A stretch of DNA of 27,504 bases, from assembly GCF_008831285.2 (NCBI RefSeq), contig NW_022204961.1:1-27504 (forward strand). Direction: 5' to 3'. Position 1 is the stretch's first letter. The number at the start of each line of letters is the position of its first letter. Source of the DNA: Nymphaea colorata. Taxonomy: Eukaryota; Streptophyta; Magnoliopsida; Nymphaeales; Nymphaeaceae. The position numbers and the translations under genes are program-made. Positions 8,085 to 21,086 of the stretch are shown piece by piece. A model generated the notes under the pieces. The model did no database searches and was not told the DNA's origin. It saw only the letters and a list, made by a program, of their open reading frames with translations.

Positions 8085-8254
8085 ACTATGGTTGGGTGGT
8101 AAAGCAACTGGTGATAGCCATGCCTGTTGTCCAGTACGTACGAACACGAGTAGAAAGTTAACTACTTTGGAAGGTGTTTGCTTCACATTTTTAAGTCCAG
8201 CAGGACAGCTGACTACATGCGTGAGTCTTTTCAACTCTATTCACCGTTTTTTTT
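8085..8254 (+). mobile_element. tRNA-derived SINE candidate
   Basis: An RNA polymerase III A-box-like TGGTTGGGTGG starts at 8089 and a degenerate B-box-like CGTACGAACAC starts at 8137. The 48-base start-to-start spacing is close to that in tRNA genes (about 44). The region ends in eight T at 8247-8254, as some plant SINEs do. It does not fold as a functional tRNA by eye: the B box differs from GGTTCGANNCC at several positions and no acceptor stem is evident. Its LINE partner and target duplication were not identified. Confidence 0.35.
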
Positions 8255-8575
8255 ATATATAAACATAAATAGGTTTCTGCCGTAATTACCAATATTCATT
8301 TTTGCTTTTTAAACAGGGAGGTCATTCATGAAAATAAAATGCAAAAAATGCAAAAAGAAAAATGGTAACTTTCTAAAAAATTGAAAAAAATATGAAAAAG
8401 ACAGGAAAACCACGTTTTTTGTTTTGATATTCTTTTCAAAAAAAATATATTTTTGCCATTTTATTCAGTAGACTTATTTTTCGTGTTTTATCACTATTTT
8501 TTCAAAAATAAAAAGCTGCGTTTTTTTATTATTATATTTAATTTGTTGTCATCTCTCACAACTTATATGTAAGTT
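8255..8575. other. A/T-run-rich boundary zone next to the satellite
   Basis: Gene-free. It is dominated by A and T runs (AAAATGCAAAAAATGC, TTTTTTGTTTTGATATTC) with two loosely similar T-rich blocks around 8415-8460 and 8480-8530. It shows no similarity to the satellite monomer until position 8576, so the array edge is abrupt. Confidence 0.6.
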
Positions 8576-11500
8576 ACAAGTGAGATTTAAATGATTCATA
8601 TGATCATGCATGCTTAACTGAATGTGTTTAACTTATTGTTACATCTATACTAAATGATTTAGTAGATCAAAATCACAAGTTTGCATGAAAATGAATGAGA
8701 TTCGAGTGATTCATTTGGTGTCTTATGGTTTACCTAATGTGTTTCACTAGTTGTTACATTTATAATGATTCTTAATACGGATGTCCTTAACAAGTGATTC
8801 ATTTGGTGTCATATAGTTAACCTAATGTGTTTCACTTGTAATTTAATTGAATGTGCTTAACAAGTGAATTAGGTTAACAATAGGGCACCAAATGAATCAC
8901 TCAAATCTCATTCATTTTCATGCAAGCCTGTGATTTCAATCTACTAAATCATTTAACATGGATATAACAATAAGTCAAGTACATTCAATAAAGTATGCGT
9001 GATCATATGAATCACTTAAATCTGACTCGTGTTGGTACGACTATAGTGCACGATCTAAAGGATTGAAATTACAAGTTCGTATCAATACAAGTGCGATTTA
9101 AGTGATTCAAATGATCACACATACTTAATTGAATGTGCTTAACTTGTTGTTACATCCATGTTGCTTGATTAAGTGAACTGAAATCACAAGTTTGTATGAA
9201 AATGAATGTGATTCGAGTGATTCATTTGGTGTCTTATAGTTAACCTAACGTGTTTCACAGGTTATTACACCCATGATCAATGATTTAAATAATTAAAACT
9301 CAAAAGTTTATATGGATATAAAGGAGACCTATGCATTACTTTGATCCTTTCTAGTTTGTACGATAAGTTGAACATGTTGTTACATCTATAGTGATCGATG
9401 CACAAGTTCACATCATTACGAGTGGGATTTATGTGATTCAATTGATCACGCATAGTTAATTGAATGTACTTAACTTGTTGTTACGTTTATATTAAATGAT
9501 TTAGTAAATTCAAATCATAAGTGTATATGAAAATGAATGGGATTCAAGTGATTCGTTTGGTGTCTTACAGGTAACTTAATGTGTTTCACTTGTTATTACA
9601 TACATTTGATCACTTATGTTTAATCGAGAGATTATGTGATTCATTTTTACTTGTTCTTACATACATTTGATAACTTATATTTAATTGAATGTGCGTAACC
9701 ATTTGTTACATACGTATAGAATGACTTAGTGGCTTGAAAAATGAAGTCCTTTTGGAAATGAATGAGGGTCAAGTCACTATATTGGTCCCTTATAGTTAAT
9801 CTAATGTATTTCACTTGTTATTACATCTATAATGAATGATTTAAATGGTTGAAATCACAAGTTTATATGGATACAAATGATTGAAGTCACTATATTTGTA
9901 CACGTGTAGTTAGTCCGATGAGTTGAATTTGTTGTTACATCTATAGGGAACATTCTAAAGGATTGAAATCACATGTTCGTACGAATACAAGTGAGATTTA
10001 AGTGATTTATATAATCATGCATAATTAATTGAATGTGTTTAACTTGTTGTTACGTCTATAATAAATGATTTAGTAGATTGAAATCACAAGTTTGTGCGAA
10101 AATGAATGAGATTCCAGTGATTCATTTGGTGTCTTGTAGTTAACCTATTGTGTTTCACTTGTTATTACATCTTTGATCAATTATTTAAATGATTAAAACT
10201 TACCAGTTTGTATTGATATAAAGGAGACCTATGCATTGGTTTGATCCCTTGTAGTTAGTTCAATAAGTTGAACTAGTTCTTACGTCTCTGGTGATCGACG
10301 TAAGGAATTGAAATTACAAGTTCGTATGAAGACGAGTGGGATTTAAGTGATTCATTTTATCACACATACGTAATTGAATGTGCTTAACTTGTTGTTACGT
10401 CTATATTAAATGATTTAGTAGATTAAAATCATAGGTTTGTTTGAAAATGAATGATACTGGTGTGATTCATTTGGTGTCTTGTAAGTAACATAATGTGTTT
10501 CACTTGTTATTACATATATACGATCACTTATATTTAATTGAGAGAATAAGTGATTCATTTTCACTTGTTATTACGTATAATTGATCACTTGTATTTAATT
10601 GAATGCACGTGGCCATTTCTTACTTATGTATAGAATGACCTAGTGGCTTTTGTACCAGAAGTTTGTTTGGAATACATATATAATGAATGATTTAAATGAT
10701 TGAAATCACATGTTCATGTGGATACAAACGCGTGTAGTTAGTCCGATGAGTTGAATTTATTGTTACAACCATAGTGCATGATCTAAATAATTGAAATCAC
10801 AAAGTTCATATCAATACAAGTGCGATTTAAGTGATTGAAATGATCACACATACTTAATTGAATGTGCTTAACTTGTTGTTACATCCATATTGCTAGATTA
10901 AGTGAATTCAAATCACAAGTTTGTGTGAAAATAAATGAGATTTGAGTGATTCATTTGGTGTCTTACAATTAACCTAATGTGTTTCACTCGTTATGACATC
11001 TATGATCAACGATTTAAACGATAAAAACTCACAAGTTTATATGGATGTAAAGGAGACCTATGGATTAGTTTAGTTTGATCCCTTGTAGTTTGTTCAATAA
11101 GTTGAACATGTTGTTACATCTCATTCATTTGTATCCATACGCACACTAAATCACTCGTCTCAATACGAGTGAGATTTAAGTGATTCATTTGATCACGCAT
11201 ACTTAATTGAATGTGCTTAACTTGTTGTTACGTCTATATTAAATGATTTAGTATATTGAAATCATATGTTTGTATGGAAATGAATGACATTTGACTGATT
11301 CATTTGGTGTCTTGTAAGTAACCTAATATGTTTCACTTGTTATTACATATATTTGATCACATATATTTAATTGAGAGATTAAATGATTCATTTTCACTTG
11401 TTATTACATATATTTGATCAATATATTTAATTGAGTGTGCCTAGCCATTTGTTAGATAGGTATAGAATGACTTAGTGGCTTGAAATAAGAAGTTCGTTTG

Positions 11501-11730
11501 GAAATGAATGAGAGTCAGGTCATTAAGTTGGTCCCTTACAGTTAATCTAGTGTATTTCATTTGTTATTACATCTATAATGAATGATTTAAATGATTGAAA
11601 TCGCAAGTTCATATGGATACAAATGGGATCTATGCATTACTTTGAATGCGTGTAATTAGTCCGATGAGTTGAATTTGTTGTTACGTCTAGTGAACGATCT
11701 AAAGGATTGAAATCACGCGTTCATACCAAT
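8576..11730. repeat. Higher-order unit 1 (3155 bp), array edge
   Basis: The first unit begins abruptly inside the left palindrome arm and lacks the preceding TTCGTACCAAT found at this phase in other units. It shares private variants with unit 2, such as CACAGGTTATTACACCC near 9257 and GAAGTCCTTTTGG near 9745. Confidence 0.95.
8860..9040 (-). repeat. Inverted satellite segment, unit 1
   Basis: This ~180 bp runs in the opposite direction to the rest of the array: CACCAAATGAATCAC (8886-8900) and ATGGATATAACAATAAG (8958-8974) are complements of the usual GTGATTCATTTGGTG and CTTGTTGTTACATCCAT. With the direct copy at 8576-8748 it forms a large imperfect palindrome with a ~110 base centre. An inner, tighter pair lies at 8795-8839 and 8860-8900 around a 20-base loop, including GTTAACCTAA/TTAGGTTAAC. 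Confidence 0.92.
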
Positions 11731-14700
11731 ACAAGTGAGATTTAAATGATTCATATGATCATGCATGCTTAATTGAATGTGTTTAACTTGTTGTTACATC
11801 TATATTAAATGATTTAGTAGATCAAAATCACAAGTTTGCATGAAAATGAATGAGATTCGAGTGATTCATTTGGTGTCTTATGGTTTACCTAATGTGTTTC
11901 ACTAGTTGTTACATTTATAATGATTCTTAATACGGATGTCCTTAACAAGTGATTCATTTGGTGTCATATAGTTTACCTAATGTGTTTCACTTGTAATTTA
12001 ATTGAATGTGCTTAACAAGTGAATTAGGTTAACAATAGGGCACCAAATGAATCACTCAAATCTCATTCATTTTCATGCAAGCCTGTGATTTCAATCTACT
12101 AAATCATTTAACATGGATATAACAATAAGTCAAGTACATTCAATAAAGTATGCGTGATCATATGAATCACTTAAATCTGACTCGTATTGGTACGACTATA
12201 GTGCACGATCTAAAGGATTAAATTACAAGTTCGTATCAATACAAGTGCGATTTAAGTGATTCAAATGATCACACATACTTAATTGAATGTGCTTAACTTG
12301 TTGTTACATCCATGTTGCTTGATTAAGTGAACTGAAATCACAAGTTTGTATGAAAATGAATGTGATTCGAGTGATTCATTTGGTGTCTTATAGTTAACCT
12401 AACGTGTTTCACAGGTTATTACACCCATGATCAATGATTTAAATAATTAAAACTCAAAAGTTTATATGGATATAAAGGAGACCTATGCATTACTTTGATC
12501 CTTTCTAGTTTGTACGATAAGTTGAACATGTTGTTACATCTATAGTGATCGATGCACAAGTTCACATCATTACGAGTGGGATTTAAGTGATTCAATTGAT
12601 CACGCATAGTTAATTGAATGTACTTAACTTGTTGTTACGTTTATATTAAATGATTTAGTAAATTCAAATCATAAGTGTATATGAAAATGAATGGGATTCA
12701 GTGATTCGTATACTGTCTTACAGGTAATTTAATGTGTTTCACTTGTTATTACATACATTTGATCACTTATGTTTAATCGAGAGATTATGTGATTCATTTT
12801 TACTTTTCTTACATACATTTGATAACTTATATTTAATTGAATGTGCGTAACCATTTGTTACGTACGTATAGAATGACTTAGTGGCTTGAAAAATGAAGTC
12901 CTTTTGGAAATGAATGAGAGTCAAGTCACTATATTGGTCCCTTATAGTTAATTTAATGTATTTCACTTGTTATTACATCTATAATGAATGATTTAAATGG
13001 TTGAAATCACAAGTTTATATGGATACAAATGGTTGAAGTCACTATATTTGTACACGTGTAGTTAGTCCGATGAGTTGAATTTGTTGTTACATCTATAGGG
13101 AACATTCTAAAGGATTGAAATCACATGTTCGTACGAATACAAGTGAGATTTAAGTGATTCATATAATCATGCATAATTAATTGAATGTGTTTAACTTGTT
13201 GTTACGTCTATAATAAATGATTTAGTAGATTGAAATCACAAGTTTGTGCGAAAATGAATGAGATTCCAGTGATTCATTTGGTGTCTTGTAGTTGACCTAT
13301 TGTGTTTCACTTGTAATTACATCTTTGATCAATGATTTAAATGATTAAAACTTACAAGTTTGTATTGATATAAATGTGACCTATGCATTGGTTTGATCCC
13401 TTGTAGTTAGTTCAATAAGTTGAACTAGTTCTTACGTCTCTGGTGATCGACGTAAGGAATTGAAATCACAAGTTCGTATGAATACGAGTGGGATTTAAGT
13501 GATTCATTTTATCACACATACGTAATTGAATGTGCTTAACTTGTTGTTACGTCTATATTAAATGATTTAGTAGATTAAAATCATAGGTTTGTTTGAAAAT
13601 GAATGATATTGGCGTGATTCATTTGGTGTCTTGTAAGTAACATAATGTGTTTCACTTGTTATTACATATATTTGATTACTTATATTTAATTGAGAGAATA
13701 AGTGATTCATTTTCACTTGTTATTACGTATAATTGATCACTTGTATTTAATTGAATGCACGTGGCCATTTCTTACTTACGTATAGAATGACCTAGTGGCT
13801 TTGATACCAGAAGTTCGTTTGGAATACATATATAATGAATGATTTAAATGATTGAAATCACATGTTCATGTGGATACAAACGCGTGTAGTTAGTCCGATG
13901 AGTTGAATTTATTGTTACAACTATAGTGCACGATCTAAATGATTGAAATCACAAGTTCGTATCAATACAAGTGCGATTTACGTGATTCAAATGATCACAC
14001 GTACTTAATTGAGTGTGCTTAACTTGTTGTTACATCCATATTGTTAGATTAAGTGAATTCAAATCACAAGTTTGTGTGAAAATAAATGAGATTTGAGTGA
14101 TTCATTTGGTGTCTTACAATTAACCTAATGTGTTTCACTCGTTATGACATCTATGATCAACGATTTAAACAATAAAAACTCACAAGTTTATATGGATGTA
14201 AAGGAGACCTATGGATTAGTTTAGTTTGATCCCTTGTAGTTTGTTCAATAAGTTAACATGTTGTTACATCTCATTCATTTGTATCCATACGCACACTAAA
14301 TCACTCGTCTCAATACGAGTGAGATTTAAGTGATTCATTTGATCACGCATACTTAATTGAATATGCTTAACTTGTTGTTACGTCTATATTAAATGATTTA
14401 GTATATTGAAATCATAGGTTTGTATGGAAATGAATGACATTTGACTGATTCATTTGGTGTCTTGTAAGTAACCTAATATGTTTCACTTGTTATTACATAT
14501 ATTTGATCACATATATTTAATTGAGAGATTAAATGATTCATTTTCACTTGTTATTACATATATTTGATCAATATATTTAATTGAGTGTGCGTAGCCATTT
14601 GTTACATACGTATAGAATGACTTAGTGGCTTGAAATAAGAAGTTCGTTTGGAAATGAATGAGAGTCAGGTCATTAAGTTGGTCCCTTACAGTTAATCTAG

Positions 14701-14879
14701 TGTATTTCATTGTTATTACATCTATAATGAATGATTTAAATGATTGAAATCGCAAGTTCATATGGATACAAATGGGATCTATGCATTACTTTGAATGCGT
14801 GTAATTAGTCCGATGAGTTGAATTTGTTGTTACGTCTAGTGAACGATCTAAAGGATTGAAATCACGCGTTCGTACCAAT
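11731..14879. repeat. Higher-order unit 2 (3149 bp)
   Basis: Nearly identical to unit 1 apart from scattered substitutions and a few one-base losses (for example GATTCAGTGATTCG near 12696 against GATTCAAGTGATTCG near 9541). It shares the edge-type variants. Confidence 0.95.
12015..12195 (-). repeat. Inverted satellite segment, unit 2
   Basis: Exact positional equivalent of the unit 1 inverted segment (offset 3155). Its direct partner arm begins at about 11,722 and includes CATACCAATACAAGTG. Confidence 0.92.
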
Positions 14880-17800
14880 ACAAGTGAGATTTAAATGATT
14901 CATATGATCATGCATGCTTAATTGAATGTGTTTAACTTGTTGTTACATCTATATTAAATGATTTAGTAGATCAACATCACAAGTTTGCATGAAAATGAAT
15001 GAGATTCGAGTGATTCATTTGGTGTCTTATGGTTTACCTAAAGTGTTTCACTAGTTGTTACATTTATAATATTCTTAATACGGATGTCCTTAACAAATGA
15101 TTCATTTGGTGTCATATAGTTAACCTAATGTGTTTCACTTGTAATTTAATTGAATGTGCTTAACAAGTTAATTAGGTTAACAATAGGGCACCAAATGAAT
15201 CACTCAAATCTCATTCATTTTCATGCAAGCCTGTGATTTCAATCTACTAAATCATTTAACATGGATATAACAATAAGTCAAGTACATTCAATAAAGTATG
15301 CGTGATCATATGAATCACTTAAATCTGACTCGTACTAGTACGACTATAGTGCACGATCTAAAGGATTGAAATTACAAGTTCGTATCAATACAAGTGCGAT
15401 TTAAGTGATTCAAATGATCACACATACTTAATTGAATGTACTTAACTTATTGTTACATCCATGTTGCTTGATTAAGTGAACTGAAATCACAAGTTTGTAT
15501 GAAAATGAATGTGATTCGAGTGATTCATTTGGTGTCTTATAGTTAACCTAACGTGTTTCACATGTTATTACATCCATGATCAATGATTTAAATAATTAAA
15601 ACTCACAAGTTTATATGGATATAAAGGAGACCTATGCATTACTTTGATCCTTAATAGTTTGTACGATAAGTTGAACATGTTGTTACATCTATAGTGATCG
15701 ATGCACAAGTTCACATCATTACGAGTGGGATTTAAGTGATTCAATTGATCACGCATAGTTAATTGATGTACTGAACTTGTTGTTACGTTTATATTAAATG
15801 ATTTAGTAAATTCAAATCATAAGTGTATATGAAAATGAATGGGATTCAAGTGATTCGTTTCGTGTCTTACAGGTAACTTAATGTGTTTCACTTGTTATTA
15901 CATACATTTGATCACTTATGTTTAATCGAGAGATTATGTGATTCATTTTTACTTGTTCTTACATACATTTGATAACTTATATTTAATTGAATGTGCGTAA
16001 CCATTTGTTACATACGTATAGAATGACTTAGTGGCTTGAAAAAAGAAGTCCGTTTGGAAATGAATGAGAGTCAAGTCACTATATTGGTCCCTTATAGTTA
16101 ATCTAATGTATTTCACTTGTTATTACATCTATAATGAATGATTTAAATGGTTGAAATCACAAGTTTATATGGATACAAATGGTTGAAGTCACTATATTTG
16201 TACACGTGTAGTTAGTCCGATGAGTTGAATTTGTTGTTACATCTATAGGGAACGTTCTAAAGGATTGAAATCACATGTTCGTACGAATACAAGTGAGATT
16301 TAAGTGATTCATATAATCATGCATACTTAATTGAATGTGTTTAACTTGTTGTTACGTCTATAATAAATGATTTAGTAGATTGAAATCACAAGTTTGTGCG
16401 AAAATGAATGAGATTCGAGTGATTCATTTGGTGTCTTGTAGTTAACCTATTGTGTTTCACTTGTTATTACATCTTTGATCAATGATTTAAATGATTAAAA
16501 CTTACACGTTTGTATGGATATAAGGAGACCTATGCATTAGTTTGATCCCTTGTAGTTAGTTCAATAAGTTGAACTAGTTCTTACATCTATGGTGATCGAT
16601 GTAAGGAATTGAAATCACAAGTTTGTATCAATACGAGGGGATTTAAGTGATTCATTTTATCACACATACGTAATTGAATGTACTTAACTTGTTGTTACGT
16701 CTATATTAAATGATTTAGTAGATTAAAATCATAGGTTTGTATGAAAATGAATGATATTGGAGTGATTCATTTGGTGTCTTGTAAGTAACCTAATGTGTTT
16801 CACTTGTTATACATATATTTGATCACTTATATTTAATTGAGAGATTAAGTGATTCATTTTCACTTGTTATTACAGATAATTGATCACTTGTATTTAATTG
16901 AATGTGCGTGACCATTTCTTACTTACGTATAGAATGACCTAGTGGCTTTGATACCAGGAGTTCGTTTGGAATACATATATAATGAATGATTTATAATGAT
17001 TGAAATCACATGTTCATGTGGATACAAACGCGTGTAGTTAGTCCGATGAGTTGAATTTATTGTTACAACTATAGTGCACATCTAAATGATTGAAATCACA
17101 AGTTCGTATCAATACAAGTGCGATTTAAGTGATTCAAATGATCACACAGACTTAATTGAATGTGCTTAACTTGTTGTTACATCCATATTGCTAGATTAAG
17201 TGAATTCAAATCACAAGTTTGTGTGAAAATAAATGAGATTTGAGTGATTCATTTGGTGTCTTATAATTAACCTAATGTGTTTCACTCGTTATGACATCTA
17301 TGATCAACGATTTAAACGATAAAAACTCACAAGCCTATATGGATGTAAAGGAGACCTATGGATTAGTTTAGTTTGATCCCTTGTAGTTTGTTCAATAAGT
17401 TGAACATGTTGTTACATCTCATTCATTTGCATCCATACGCACACTAAATCACTCGTCTCAATACGAGTGAGATTTAAGTGATTCATTTGATCACACATAC
17501 TTAATTGAATGTGCTTAACTTGTTGTTACGTCTATATTAAATGATTTAGTATATTGAAATCATAGGTTTGTATGGAAATGAATGAGATTTGAGTGATTCA
17601 TTTGGTGTCTTGTAGGTAACCTAATATGTTTCACTTGTTATTACATATATTTGATCACATATATTTAATTGAGAGATTAAATGATTCATTTTCACTTGTT
17701 ATTACATATATTTGATCAATATATTTAATTGAGTGTGCGTAGCCATTTGTTACATACGTATAGAATGACTTAGTGGCTTGAAATAAGAAGTTCGTTTGGA

Positions 17801-18030
17801 AATGAATGAGAGTCAGGTCATTAAGTTGGTCCCTTACAGTTAATCTAGTGTATTTCACTTGTTATTACATCTATAATGAATGATTTAAATGATTGAAATC
17901 GCAAGTTCATATGGATACAAATGGGATCTATGCATTACTTTGAATGCGTGTAATTAGTCCGATGAGTTGAATTTGTTGTTACATCTATAGTGAACGATCT
18001 AAAGGATTGAAATCACGCGTTCGTACCAAT
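14880..18030. repeat. Higher-order unit 3 (3151 bp)
   Basis: The first unit of the interior type: CACATGTTATTACATCC near 15558, CTTATTGTTACATCC near 15446 and GAAGTCCGTTTGG near 16045, where units 1-2 differ. It has private changes such as GATCCTTAATAG near 15645. Confidence 0.95.
15163..15343 (-). repeat. Inverted satellite segment, unit 3
   Basis: Equivalent segment. The inner stem has one change (ACAAGTTAATTAGG for ACAAGTGAATTAGG), and the right end reads CGTACTAGTACG, itself a perfect 12-base palindrome. Confidence 0.92.
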
Positions 18031-21000
18031 ACAAGTGAGATTTAAATGATTCATATGATCATGCATGCTTAATTGAATGTGTTTAACTTGTTGTTACATC
18101 TATATTAAATGATTTAGTAGATCGAAATCACAAGTTTGTATGAAAATGAATGAGATTCGAGTGATTCATTTGGTGTCTTATGGTTTACCTAATGTGTTTC
18201 ACTAGTTGTTACATTTATAATGATTCTTAATACGGATGTCCTTAACAAGTGATTCATTTGGTGTCATATAGTTAACCTAATGTGTTTCACTTGTAATTTA
18301 ATTGAATGTGCTTAACAAGTGAATTAGGTTAACAATAGGGCACCAAATGAATCACTCAAATCTCATTCATTTTCATGCAAGCCTGTGATTTCAATCTACT
18401 AAATCATTTAACATGGATATAACAATAAGTCAAGTACATTCAATAAAGTATGCGTGATCATATGAATCACTTAAATCTGACTCGTATTGGTACGACTATA
18501 GTGCACGATCTAAAGGATTGAAATTACAAGTTCGTATCAATACAAGTGCGATTTAAGTGATTCAAATGATCACACATACTTAATTGAATGTGCTTAACTT
18601 ATTGTTACATCCATGTTGCTTGATTAAGTGAACTGAAATCACAAGTTTGTATGAAAATGAATGTGATTCGAGTGATTCATTTGGTGTCTTATAGTTAACC
18701 TAACGTGTTTCACATGTTATTACATCCATGATCAATGATTTAAATAATTAAAACTCACAAGTTTATATGGATATAAAGGAGACCTATGCATTAGTTTGAT
18801 CCTTTCTAGTTTGTACGATAAGTTGAACATGTTGTTACATCTATAGTGATCGATGCACAAGTTCACATCAATACGAGTGGGATTTAAGTGATTCAATTGA
18901 TCACGCATATTTAATTGAATGTACTTAACTTGTTGTTACGTTTATATTAAATGATTTAGTAAATTCAAATCATAGGTTTATATGAAAATGAATGGGATTC
19001 GAGTGATTCATTTGGTGTCTTACAGGTAACTTAATGTGTTTCACTTGTTATTACATACATTTGATCACTTATGTTTAATCGAGAGATTATGTGATTCATT
19101 TTTACTTGTTCTTACATACATTTGATAACTTATATTTAATTGAATGTGCGTAACCATTTGTTACATACGTATAGAATGACTTAGTGGCTTGAAAAAAGAA
19201 GTCCGTTTGGAAATGAATGAGAGTCAAGTCACTATATTGGTCCCTTATAGTTAATCTAATGTATTTCACTTGTTATTACATCTATAATGAATGATTTAAA
19301 TGGTTGAAATCACAAGTTTATATGGATACAAATGGTTGAAGTCACTATATTTGTACACGTGTAGTTAGTCCGATGAGTTGAATTTGTTGTTACATCTATA
19401 GGGAACGTTCTAAAGGATTGAAATCACATGTTCGTACGAATACAAGTGAGATTTAAGTGATTCATATAATCATGCATACTTAATTGAATGTGTTTAACTT
19501 GTTGTTACGTCTATAATAAATGATTTAGTAGATTGAAATCACAAGTTTGTGCGAAAATGAATGAGATTCGAGTGATTCATTTGGTGTCTTGTAGTTAACC
19601 TATTGTGTTTCACTTGTTATTACATCTTTGATCAATGATTTAAATGATTAAAACTTACAAGTTTGTATGGATATAAAGGAGACCTATGCATTAGTTTGAT
19701 CCCTTGTAGTTAGTTCAATAAGTTGAACTAGTTCTTACATCTATGGTGATCGATGTAAGGAATTGAAATCACAAGTTCGTATCAATACGAGTGGGATTTA
19801 AGTGATTCATTTTATCACACATACGTAATTGAATGTGCTTAACTTGTTGTTACGTCTATATTAAATGATTTAGTAGATTAAAATCATAGGTTTGTATGAA
19901 AATGAATGATATTGGAGTGATTCATTTGGTGTCTTGTAAGTAACCTAATGTGTTTCACTTGTTATTACATATATTTGATCACTTATATTTAATTGAGAGA
20001 TTAAGTGATTCATTTTCACTTGTTATTACATATAATTGATCACTTGTATTTAATTGAATGTGCGTGACCATTTCTTACTTACGTATAGAATGACCTAGTG
20101 GCTTTGATACCAGAAGTTCGTTTGGAATACATATATAATGAATGATTTAAATGATTGAAATCACATGTTCATGTGGATACAAACGCGTGTAGTTAGTCCG
20201 ATGAGTTGAATTTATTGTTACAACTATAGTGCACGATCTAAATGATTGAAATCACAAGTTCGTATCAATACAAGTGCGATTTAAGTGATTCAAATGATCA
20301 CACATACTTAATTGAATGTGCTTAACTTGTTGTTACATCCATATTGCTAGATTAAGTGAATTCAAATCACAAGTTTGTGTGAAAATAAATGAGATTTGAG
20401 TGATTCATTTGGTGTCTTATAATTAACCTAATGTGTTTCACTCGTTATGACATCTATGATCAACGATTTAAACGATAAAAACTCACAAGTTTATATGGAT
20501 GTAAAGGAGACCTATGGATTAGTTTAGTTTGATCCTTGTAGTTTGTTCAATAAGTTGAACATGTTGTTACATCTCATTCATTTGTATCCATACGCACACT
20601 AAATCACTCGTCTCAATACGAGTGAGATTTAAGTGATTCATTTGATCACGCATACTTAATTGAATGTGCTTAACTTGTTGTTACGTCTATATTAAATGAT
20701 TTAGTATATTGAAATCATAGGTTTGTATGGAAATGAATGAGATTTGAGTGATCATTGGTGTCTTGTAGGTAACCTAATATGTTTCACTTGTTATTACATA
20801 TATTTGATCACATATATTTAATTGAGAGATTAAATGATTCATTTTCACTTGTTATTACATATATTTGATCAATATATTTAATTGAGTGTGCGTAGCCATT
20901 TGTTACATACGTATAAATGACTTAGTGGCTTGAAATAAGAAGTTCGTTTGAAATGAATGAGATCAGGTCATTAATTGATACAAATGGTCTATGCATTACT

Positions 21001-21086
21001 TGAATGCGTTAATTAGTCGATGATTGAATTTGTTGTTACATCTATAGTGAACGATCTAAAGATTGAAATCACGCGTTCGTACCAAT
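18031..21086. repeat. Higher-order unit 4 (3056 bp), intact then decayed after ~20,740
   Basis: Up to about 20,740 this is the cleanest interior-type copy. It then begins to lose single bases, and at about 20,975 about 90 bases are missing relative to unit 3 (the stretch running from GTCCCTTACAG through the B-type core to TCATATG). Confidence 0.95.
18315..18495 (-). repeat. Inverted satellite segment, unit 4
   Basis: Equivalent segment, matching the consensus of the other units. Confidence 0.92.

Noticed and set aside
8089-8160. Functional tRNA gene
   Set aside because: The B box is degenerate and there is no acceptor stem or clear anticodon arm, so only a tRNA-derived SINE is plausible.
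8034-8234. Minus-strand 66-codon frame
   Set aside because: It overlaps the tRNA-like SINE candidate and matches no protein pattern.
11484-11500. TTCGTTTGGAAATGA resembling the CENP-B box
   Set aside because: It needs a one-base insertion and lacks the CGGG part of the essential core. Similarity at this level is expected by chance.
9149-11793. CRISPR-like regular repeats
   Set aside because: The whole period is repeated with no unique spacers, and the context is eukaryotic. This is satellite DNA.
12763-17858. Recurring minus-strand frames of 67-84 codons (12763-12966, 14507-14761, 17655-17858) with similar proteins
   Set aside because: They sit in equivalent satellite blocks and recur only because the DNA repeats. 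They are missing or broken in other units, and composition follows the AT-rich monomer. Not genes.
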